Shown here piece after piece: positions 1 to 4,718 of a stretch of 7,296 nucleotides of DNA (the stretch's first letter is position 1; each line of letters opens with the position of its first letter). Below the pieces are notes generated by a model, which was not told the origin of the DNA, did no database searches, and worked only from the letters and a program-made list of their open reading frames with translations. The stretch is taken from positions 1-7,296 of the forward strand of contig JBMOHS010000188.1 in NCBI GenBank assembly GCA_049317725.1, written 5' to 3'. The translations under genes were made by a program, and so were the position numbers. The stretch comes from CAIOZW01 sp049317725 (GTDB lineage: Bacteria; Acidobacteriota; Blastocatellia; RBC074).

Positions 1-665
1 ATCCCGCTGGTATGGTGGACGAGGTGCCCAATCGTCACCGGCTCTTCCCAGCGGGGCAGCTCCGGCAGGTAGCGGCGAATATCGTCCGTCAGGCTCAGTC
101 GCCCCCGGGTGGCCAGCCAGGCAATGCTCATCGCCGTAAATTGCTTCGAGGTCGAGGCGATATAGAAGACGCTCTTTTCGTTCAGCGGGATGGCGTGGTC
201 GAGGTTGGCCATCCCGTACCCCCGCTGGTAGACCAGTTGCCCCTCCCGGATCACCCCCACCGCGCACCCGGGCGAGTCTGGGCGATCCCAACGGGAGAAG
301 AGGGCGTCGACCTCTCGGGGGTCAGGGGCGAGGGATGAGGGGCGTGGGATGAGAGGCGAGGGGCGAGGGATGAGGGGCGAGGGGCGAGGGATGAGGGGCG
401 AGGGACGAGGGACGAGGGGCGAGGGACGAGGGATGAGGGATGAGGGGCGAGGGATGAGGGATGAGGGGCGTGGGATGAGGGGCGAGGGGCGAGGGATGAG
501 GGATGAGGGGCGAGAGACGAGGGAGCCGTTCGCGTCGATCTCCGTGTCCTGTGCCCTGGCCGGCGTCTGTCCCAAGGCCATCAGGCTCCACACCATCGTC
601 AGCGCCAGCAGTCCCCACCCCGCAGCACTCTCTGTCCGTTTCGCGTTGAGTTGATCTTGGCCCAT
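1..665 (-). CDS. Exported class C beta-lactamase-like serine hydrolase, N-terminal part, with repeat-encoded linker
   Basis: This is the first 221 codons of a serine hydrolase of the beta-lactamase class C/penicillin-binding fold; the rest lies beyond base 1. Residues 1-39 look like a signal peptide, with a hydrophobic stretch at about 16-31 and a likely cut after ARA or ARAQ. Residues 52-114 are nine copies of a seven-residue unit RPS(S/P)L(I/V/A)P, encoded by the 7-bp array. The catalytic domain begins near residue 117. The nucleophile motif STSK is at 171-174 and is followed by a typical helix, and HHTSG stands near the window edge. The second and third catalytic motifs would lie outside the window. 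ATG at 665 is chosen because a purine-rich ribosome-binding stretch (GGAAGGGGGTGGAG) lies directly before it and the signal peptide follows. An in-frame GTG 42 bases upstream is less likely. Family members cleave beta-lactams, D-amino peptides or esters; the substrate here cannot be told. Confidence 0.85.
   Translation of the reverse strand, partial: MGQDQLNAKRTESAAGWGLLALTMVWSLMALGQTPARAQDTEIDANGSLVSRPSSLIPRPSPLIPRPSSLIPRPSSLIPRPSPLVPRPSPLIPRPSPLIPRPSPLIPRPSSLAPDPREVDALFSRWDRPDSPGCAVGVIREGQLVYQRGYGMANLDHAIPLNEKSVFYIASTSKQFTAMSIAWLATRGRLSLTDDIRRYLPELPRWEEPVTIGHLVHHTSG
323..525 (-). repeat. Tandem heptanucleotide array, about 29 units, inside a coding region
   Basis: On the plus strand the units are mainly GAGGGGC, GAGGGAT and GAGGGAC, with variants GTGGGAT, GAGAGGC and GAGAGAC. 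I count 27 units from 330 to 518 without an indel, plus one degenerate unit on each side. Because 7 is not a multiple of 3, three units encode seven codons, so the minus-strand protein has a seven-residue period. The minus-strand units contain no stop codon in any frame, so the hydrolase reads straight through. The frame is the same before and after the array: the start at 665 and the catalytic motif at 155 are 510 bases apart. Confidence 0.95.
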
Positions 666-878
666 CTCCACCCCCTTCCGACGTTCTTTGATTACCCGAT
701 CCACCCTGCAAAGACAAGCCATTTCGCGAATTAGCACACCTGCCGGTTCCAACGGGGCGGGGAAGTACTCACACTGCGACAGGGGGCCCGTGAGGCAGGA
801 AATATGTCTTGGAAAGGACCACTGGGCCGAACGAGCTGTAAAAACACAGGGCAAACCTCGATGATGAAAATAAAGTTA

Positions 879-890
879 CCCCGTGCGGGG
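879..890 (-). terminator. Possible intrinsic terminator after the abiE operon
   Basis: In the minus direction a short perfect stem (CCCCG, two-base loop, CGGGG) begins six bases after the abiEii stop codon. It is followed by a T-rich run TAACTTTATTTT. The stem is short and the T-run is interrupted, so it may be weak, but its position fits the end of the operon. The rest of the 230-base gap to the serine hydrolase gene (666-878) shows no gene, and no promoter I would stand behind. Confidence 0.4.
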
Positions 891-895
891 AGCCA

Positions 896-1795
896 TCAGC
901 GGGACCAAGTCCAGGTTGATGGGTTCCAATCTGTAAGTTGTCCATCCATTAGCACTGGATCCAGGAACGACTGCACTGCCTGCGTGACCTCCTCAAGCGT
1001 TACCCAAGGGAGTTGATCCCCTTGCACCATCGTCAGGTAGGGAGCTACCCATTCTTTCGGTGGCGCAGGCACTGATGCTGGTAATGGGTGGGTGCTGCGA
1101 AACGAGAAGGTCATCTCCAGCGCAGCGCGTAGTTGTCCAGCACGGATGACTTGTGTGGTGGCGAGTAGCGCCAAGTCCGGGAGATCCTTGACGCGAGTGT
1201 TGATGCGTGATCGGGGTAGCGTGTAGGCGTGTAGTTTCTCGGCAATGTGTGTCACAACTGGGTAGAGACGAAGATTGGGCGGCTCAATCCCCGCGAAGGC
1301 CAGCAAGTCGTCAGCGACCACGACCTCAGGCTCGCCAAGGATTGGATCCCCAAATGCAACGTCGACTCCGAAGGGCTGGCCATACAACTTTCCGGCAAGC
1401 CTGCACTCGGTGCGAAATCGGATCCCCTCATATTGCATTGCTTCGTTCCAAATCTTCGGATGATTCTCGTCAAGGCCAACTTCGAAGAACATGAAGTCAC
1501 CGAGATCACGCTGCCCAGCTGTTTGAAGATTGGCAAGAATATCACGGGGGGATCCGACTAATCTTAGATCGATATCTTTTGTGGTTCGGGCTCGTCCAAG
1601 GCGAATCTCCAGCACCAGACCCCCCTTCAGTGTAGCCCCGTCTCCCAGTACGGAGACGACCCGCGCCAGAAATCGATCGAATATCAATAGCTGCCGTCTT
1701 CTTGTGAACTCACTCCCATTGTTCGTTACCGTGCGAAGGCGATGATCAAGGGCTTGTTTGAAGGCTGCCGGTGAGGAATACGTACGAGTTGTCAT
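896..1795 (-). CDS. abiEii: AbiEii/AbiGii-family nucleotidyltransferase toxin
   Basis: This 299-residue protein matches the AbiEii toxin family in length and motifs. AbiEii proteins are DUF1814 nucleotidyltransferase-like enzymes that halt growth until balanced by AbiEi, and related toxins (MenT) add nucleotides to tRNA acceptor ends. Visible motifs are the glycine pair and DxD of the nucleotidyltransferase core (LKGG at 57-60, D74 and D76 in TTKDIDL), a further acidic site (FGVDVAF, D145), the helix AEKLHAYT with K187, and the family signature KDLPDLALL (D204, D207). All core residues are present, so it looks intact. The ATG overlaps the stop codon of the upstream antitoxin gene (ATGA), and GGAGG at 1805-1809 lies nine bases before it, which implies translational coupling. 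Base composition appears less GC-rich than in the flanking genes, in keeping with acquisition by transfer. The toxin role is inferred from the family and the pairing. Confidence 0.9.
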   Translation of the reverse strand: MTTRTYSSPAAFKQALDHRLRTVTNNGSEFTRRRQLLIFDRFLARVVSVLGDGATLKGGLVLEIRLGRARTTKDIDLRLVGSPRDILANLQTAGQRDLGDFMFFEVGLDENHPKIWNEAMQYEGIRFRTECRLAGKLYGQPFGVDVAFGDPILGEPEVVVADDLLAFAGIEPPNLRLYPVVTHIAEKLHAYTLPRSRINTRVKDLPDLALLATTQVIRAGQLRAALEMTFSFRSTHPLPASVPAPPKEWVAPYLTMVQGDQLPWVTLEEVTQAVQSFLDPVLMDGQLTDWNPSTWTWSR

Positions 1796-2370
1796 CCATC
1801 AATTCCTCCAAAGGGGCGCAGAGCCTCGTCCACTTCATTGAGTTCAGCTTTGGCGACGAGCCCACGGTGAACCGCTTGTCTGGCCGCTTGTCGAAGCAGG
1901 TCAGGAGCGACGCATTCTCGAGCGCAGTCCTTCAATGTTCGTAGCGGATTGGTGGTCGGTGCTGCACCGAACCAGCTGCGGTCGGCTGGTAGCACGTTCG
2001 CATAATGGAGCGTAATCCCCGTTGGCACTCTCAACCGGCGTTGACGCCACGCTGGCGGCAGCGTCAGATCGACTTTTCCGGGAAGCGCATCTGAGAGCCC
2101 ATGGAGGGCGAGTGCGCTCTGGTGCGAAAATACGCCAGACTGCTCCGACCAGAGCCAGACCGTGATCAGCTCCTCGTACTCTCCTCCGGGGAAGTGGACC
2201 AGCCGGTAGATCTTCCGATGTGCCCTCACTACCCGCCCTGCACGAATGTGCTTCAGCAGAAGCTGAGTCGAATAGCCAGCCTCTGCCGCTTGTCCTGTCG
2301 TGAAGTATCCTTCTTGCGCGGCCGCTATCTCGAAGAGCACGTCCCAGTTTGGCTTTATTCGATCTTTCAT
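1792..2370 (-). CDS. abiEi: AbiEi-family antitoxin and probable autorepressor
   Basis: A 192-residue protein with an N-terminal winged helix-turn-helix of the AbiEi type, about residues 12-57 (GYFTTGQAAEAGYS, then a second helix and the wing RAHRKIYRL). A C-terminal domain follows, with the family-like FSHQSALALHGL at 81-92 and NPLRTLKDC at 141-149. AbiEi proteins neutralise AbiEii without forming a stable complex (type IV toxin-antitoxin systems), and some bind inverted repeats in their own promoter. ATG at 2370 is chosen because the operator-promoter ends there. A TTG six bases upstream is in frame but lies inside the palindrome. There is no Shine-Dalgarno sequence before the ATG, unlike the toxin gene, so translation from a leaderless mRNA is likely. 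It lies immediately upstream of abiEii with a four-base overlap, so antitoxin is made first. Confidence 0.9.
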   Translation of the reverse strand: MKDRIKPNWDVLFEIAAAQEGYFTTGQAAEAGYSTQLLLKHIRAGRVVRAHRKIYRLVHFPGGEYEELITVWLWSEQSGVFSHQSALALHGLSDALPGKVDLTLPPAWRQRRLRVPTGITLHYANVLPADRSWFGAAPTTNPLRTLKDCARECVAPDLLRQAARQAVHRGLVAKAELNEVDEALRPFGGIDG

Positions 2371-2404
2371 GCACAAAACGTAACCTAAGGTTACGTTTTG
2401 TGCA
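2370..2404. promoter_or_regulatory. 35-bp palindrome, probable AbiEi operator
   Basis: Two 17-base arms (TGCACAAAACGTAACCT and its exact reverse complement) flank a single central A at 2387. This is a mismatch-free inverted repeat. Its left end includes the first base of the abiEi ATG, and its right end overlaps the probable -35 element. A symmetric site of this size covering a toxin-antitoxin promoter fits autorepression by the winged-helix antitoxin. The binding itself is inferred. In RNA the same sequence could form a hairpin, but if the transcript starts at the ATG it would not be transcribed. Confidence 0.75.
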
Positions 2405-2405
2405 A
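2377..2405 (-). promoter_or_regulatory. Probable abiE promoter, leaderless start
   Basis: Reading in the minus direction, TTGCAC (2405-2400) and TACGTT (2382-2377) are separated by exactly 17 bases. They lie almost entirely inside the palindrome. Six bases separate the -10 from the A of the abiEi ATG, which places the likely transcription start on the start codon itself. The hexamers match consensus only in part (3 of 6 each), so the spacing and the absence of any ribosome-binding site carry most of the argument. Confidence 0.5.
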
Positions 2406-2657
2406 GGCATTAACCGGCGTACTGAACTGGCTCGGTGAGATCCGGCAGGCGAAGGTAGACGATTGTCTCTTCCTGAAAATGAAAGGGGCCCACACCAAGC
2501 GGAGGTGGTGCGAAGAAGAGATCGAGGCGGAGAGAAAATGGGCTCAACCGATCAAGTTAAGAGCGGCTGGAGAGCATTCGATATTGCCGCAGATGATGGT
2601 GAGACTATTTCGGACAGGAGATCGAGGAGAAGGGCGGCAGCAGAGAGGGGACTGGGC
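2405..2657. other. Gene-poor gap between the abiE promoter and the VWFA-gene terminator
   Basis: About 250 bases with no gene I can support. The open frames here are short, have no ribosome-binding site and show no recognisable protein signature. The plus strand is purine-rich between about 2480 and 2650. No tRNA-like fold, transposase remnant or attachment-site repeat was seen. It may be the boundary scar of the abiE cassette, but nothing in the sequence proves that. Confidence 0.5.
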
Positions 2658-2689
2658 AAAAAAAAGGTGATCAACAAACGCTGATCACC
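2658..2689 (-). terminator. Strong intrinsic terminator of the VWFA-protein gene
   Basis: In the minus direction a perfect 8-bp stem (GGTGATCA / TGATCACC) with an 8-base loop is followed directly by eight T residues. This is a textbook Rho-independent terminator. It lies about 105 bases after the stop codon of the VWFA-domain gene. Bases 2650-2655 and 2690-2695 are also complementary (GACTGG / CCAGTC), so the outer part could pair on past the A8/T8 tract as a bulge. Confidence 0.85.
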
Positions 2690-2793
2690 CCAGTCACAAA
2701 CTACACACAGCTCACCAAACGCCCCTCTCCAGGGAAAGTTCCAGAAAGATTCCTTTTTTCTTTCTTTACCCGAAGGGCGGAGCCAGGATGATT

Positions 2794-3744
2794 TCAGCGT
2801 CGGGCATAGTACCCAGCCCGCGCTCGAAGGGAGACCTTCGACGGGGCAGCGGCGTTCTGGCTCAAGCGGACCTGGATGTTGCGCCATTTCCCGTCATTCG
2901 CACGGTTTCCCGGGACATAGCCAAGGCTGTAGAGGCGCCGGATGGTGACAGCGATCTCGCTGGCGGCATCTTCGAGATCCTGTCGGGAGCGGGGAAAGTA
3001 GGTTCTTCCACCCGTCGGGGTGACCAGTTCATCGAGCAGGAGCATGGCCTGTTGATGGCAGACGCGACCGCAGTTGCCGGAGGGGGTCGGGTTCCCGATG
3101 GCGTAGAGGATGGGATCCCCTTCGCGGATCAGTTGGCGGACTTGGCGGAAGGTGTAGCGGGAGCGGTTGTCGGCTCCGTCCGAGAGGACGAGCAGGACGT
3201 GCTTCTTGTGTCGCCCTTGTTTGAGCTTCTCGACTCCGGCATAGATGGCGTCATAGAGTGCCGTGCCGCCCTCCGTGGACAGGGTGGAGAGGCGACGGGC
3301 GAGCAGGTCGGCGGGGACAAAGTCGGTGACCCGGTCGATCTTGTCGTTGAAGGTCAGCATAAAGAACTCGTCTTCCGGGTGGCTCATCTCGAGGAAGAGT
3401 TCGACAGCCTCGCGGGCCTGCTCGAGCTTCGGATGCATGCTGCTCGAGAGGTCGAAGACGATGCCGATGCTCGCCGGGTCGTCCCGCTCGCTGAAGAATT
3501 CGATCTCTTGCCGAATCTTGTCCTCATAGATCTCGAACTGTTCCCGGGTGAGGCCGACGATCGGCTGCCCAACACGATCAAGGACAGCGACCGTGAGGGT
3601 CACGAGGTGGGTGTCGATCTTGATGTCATCCGTCTCGTCGGTGGCGACAGACGGCGCACACAAGCCACGGGGGACCGAGAGGGGGCTCCCTCCGATTGCC
3701 ACCAGCATCAGGCAGATGGCGCTTAGCAATACGACTCTCTTCAT
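2794..3744 (-). CDS. Exported VWFA-domain protein (acidobacterial VWFA-related type)
   Basis: A 316-residue protein with a signal peptide (MKRVVLLSAICLMLVAI, hydrophobic core at about 4-18, likely cut near GLCA|PS at 30). A short beta-domain at about 43-85 contains VTLTVAVLDRVGQPI and TREQFEIYED. A von Willebrand factor A domain runs from about 92 to 275. The metal-binding MIDAS residues are complete: DLSSS (D98, S100, S102), T161 in GGTAL and D189 in LSDGADN. The C-terminal tail (LYSLGYVPGN, then RARAGYYA) is typical of the VWFA-related family abundant in Acidobacteriota (TIGR03436 by recall). Such proteins are thought to mediate protein-protein contacts in the envelope; the partner is unknown. 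ATG at 3744 is preferred over an in-frame GTG at 3753, but neither has a good ribosome-binding site. It is a single-gene unit with its own terminator. Confidence 0.9.
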   Translation of the reverse strand: MKRVVLLSAICLMLVAIGGSPLSVPRGLCAPSVATDETDDIKIDTHLVTLTVAVLDRVGQPIVGLTREQFEIYEDKIRQEIEFFSERDDPASIGIVFDLSSSMHPKLEQAREAVELFLEMSHPEDEFFMLTFNDKIDRVTDFVPADLLARRLSTLSTEGGTALYDAIYAGVEKLKQGRHKKHVLLVLSDGADNRSRYTFRQVRQLIREGDPILYAIGNPTPSGNCGRVCHQQAMLLLDELVTPTGGRTYFPRSRQDLEDAASEIAVTIRRLYSLGYVPGNRANDGKWRNIQVRLSQNAAAPSKVSLRARAGYYARR

Positions 3745-3907
3745 AGGTACCACATAGCCAGGTTCTCAAACGGGGGGCTGCCCTGACGGGACGTCTGTTC
3801 TGGGATACGACGCGCCGCGACCTGGTTCGATATCGATGACAAGATCTTGGTCTCTGATGATCTCGACTCCCCAGATATATGTACTACGTCACTGATGATA
3901 CACGATC

Positions 3908-3932
3908 GGGTGGGGAAGGGGGGAGGGGGGGG
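3908..3932 (+). other. G-quadruplex-type tract
   Basis: On the plus strand four runs of G (3, 4, 6 and 8 bases) are separated by only T, AA and A. This satisfies the usual G3+N1-7 rule for an intramolecular quadruplex with very short loops. It lies four bases from the NIPSNAP terminator hairpin. The G-rich strand is the template for minus-strand transcription, so a fold here would impede polymerase coming from the NIPSNAP gene towards the VWFA gene. Confidence 0.7.
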
Positions 3933-3935
3933 CAC

Positions 3936-3969
3936 AGAATCCGCGGAGAACTTCTTCCCCGCGGATTCT
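3936..3969 (-). terminator. Hairpin after the NIPSNAP gene, probable terminator
   Basis: A perfect 11-bp inverted repeat (AGAATCCGCGG / CCGCGGATTCT) with a 12-base loop starts 18 bases after the NIPSNAP stop codon. In the minus direction no T-run follows; instead there is a long C-rich tract. It may work together with that tract, or act as an mRNA 3'-end stabiliser rather than a classical intrinsic terminator. Confidence 0.5.
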
Positions 3970-3987
3970 TGGGTTCGATGCGGAGGG

Positions 3988-4488
3988 TTACCGGATGGGG
4001 GAGTAGTCGGTGGCACGCAGGATGACCGATTCGACCTTGGCGGTCAGTTTGCCATTCTTCTCGGAGGCGGCAGCGACGGCACGCCATTCCGGATCGGCGA
4101 CAAAAGCAGCCCAGGAGGCGTTGCGGGCGGCGCGGCTCGGGAAGGCCATAACGTAGACAAGGGTATTGTCGGCGCCCTTCTCCTGATCGGTCGGGCCCCA
4201 GAAGCCGACGACCTCCATCTTATGCTTCGCGAAGATCTTCATGGTGTGGTTCCGGAAGCGGGCGTGCAGCTCTTCGAGTTTTCCGGGGGCGGCATAGTAG
4301 GTCCGGATCTCATAACACTTCCCGTCCTTGACGAGCGAGGGGCTGGGCGCCTCGGTTGGGCTGGGGGGTGCGGTCTGGGCGACGGCGGGAACGGTCGTCA
4401 AGAGGAGAAGAAGGACGAGGCTCGCGAGCAGTCCGGGGAGCCGGCGACCCTTTTGGACGGGCGCGAACGGGGGAAGCGAGAAGGTCAT
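3988..4488 (-). CDS. Exported NIPSNAP-family protein
   Basis: A 166-residue protein. Residues 1-37 form a signal peptide: basic QKGRR at 12-16, a leucine-rich core at about 18-33, and the cleavage motif AVA|QT. A short Pro/Ser-rich spacer (TAPPSPTEAPSPS) precedes a NIPSNAP domain at about 57-164, with CYEIRTYYAAPGKLEELHARF, FWGPTDQEKG, NTLVYVMAFPS and a conserved-type tryptophan in DPEW. NIPSNAP domains have a ferredoxin-like dimeric alpha/beta-barrel fold; no reaction can be assigned from sequence. ATG at 4488 is chosen because AAAGGAG stands about nine bases before it. An in-frame ATG at 4605 would fall inside the promoter -35 box. Export sets it apart from the many cytosolic NIPSNAP proteins. 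It is divergent from the M20 peptidase gene and shares its promoter region. Confidence 0.88.
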   Translation of the reverse strand: MTFSLPPFAPVQKGRRLPGLLASLVLLLLLTTVPAVAQTAPPSPTEAPSPSLVKDGKCYEIRTYYAAPGKLEELHARFRNHTMKIFAKHKMEVVGFWGPTDQEKGADNTLVYVMAFPSRAARNASWAAFVADPEWRAVAAASEKNGKLTAKVESVILRATDYSPIR

Positions 4489-4576
4489 GACGGAAAAGCT
4501 CCTTTCAGAGTTGGGTTGGATTGCCATGGGTCCAGTACCGATTGGTCGAACGATGATCGAATACAGATCGCGGCAG

Positions 4577-4605
4577 ATTGTAGCAGCCCCCTCGAGACTC
4601 CTCAA
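4577..4605 (-). promoter_or_regulatory. Sigma70-like promoter of the NIPSNAP gene
   Basis: In the minus direction TTGAGG (4605-4600) and TACAAT (4582-4577) are 17 bases apart, matching consensus at 4 of 6 and 5 of 6 positions. Transcription would start near 4570, giving a leader of about 80 bases before the ATG at 4488. The -35 box sits in an imperfect dyad, GACTCCT-5-AGGAGAC (4596-4614, one mismatch), which could be an operator. Confidence 0.65.
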
Positions 4606-4623
4606 TCAGGAGACGGCCAGTGG

Positions 4624-4651
4624 TGGACAGCTCTGGAAAAGTCTGTATCAT
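4624..4651 (+). promoter_or_regulatory. Sigma70-like promoter of the M20 peptidase gene
   Basis: TGGACA (4624-4629) and TATCAT (4646-4651) are 16 bases apart, and each matches consensus at 5 of 6 positions. Transcription would start near 4658, about 60 bases before the chosen ATG at 4719. This rules against the longer reading frame that opens at 4620. Its -35 box is only 18 bases from the -35 of the divergent NIPSNAP promoter, so one regulator could act on both. Confidence 0.6.
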
Positions 4652-4718
4652 CAAGCGATTGGCTCGCGCGGCCGGGAGTGGTCGCATCTGTCCAGTGTGG
4701 GGGAAGCAAAGGAGAAGA

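Noticed and set aside
12..338. Plus-strand ORF of 108 codons
   Set aside because: It lies opposite the serine hydrolase catalytic domain, which has clear family motifs. The open frame reflects GC-rich codon use.
323..525. The heptamer array as a CRISPR array
   Set aside because: Units are 7 bp, directly abutting and without spacers, and they are translated in frame as part of the serine hydrolase.
322..717. A separate 131-residue minus-strand ORF through the array
   Set aside because: It is the wrong frame of the same region. The frame starting at ATG 665 has a ribosome-binding stretch, a signal peptide, and continues into the STSK catalytic domain.
689..717. A promoter for the serine hydrolase gene (TTGTCT, 17 bases, TAATCA, minus strand)
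   Set aside because: Spacing is right, but the -10 matches consensus at only two of six positions, so it cannot be supported.
666..878. A small gene or RNA between the abiE operon and the serine hydrolase gene
   Set aside because: No ribosome-binding site, stable multi-stem fold or tRNA-like pattern was seen in this stretch on either strand.
2398..2684. Plus-strand ORFs of 90 and 73 codons in the gap right of abiEi
   Set aside because: They lack ribosome-binding sites and protein-like signatures, and one begins inside the palindrome.
2788..3726. Plus-strand ORF of 312 codons opposite the VWFA gene
   Set aside because: The minus strand encodes a complete VWFA domain with all MIDAS residues and a signal peptide. 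The plus frame is a GC-driven shadow.
4489..4605. N-terminal extension of the NIPSNAP protein from ATG 4605
   Set aside because: That start lies within the predicted -35 box. The ATG at 4488 has AAAGGAG and begins a standard signal peptide.
4620..4718. N-terminal extension of the M20 peptidase from 4620
   Set aside because: The start would lie upstream of the promoter. The ATG at 4719 has AAAGGAG and gives a normal signal peptide position.
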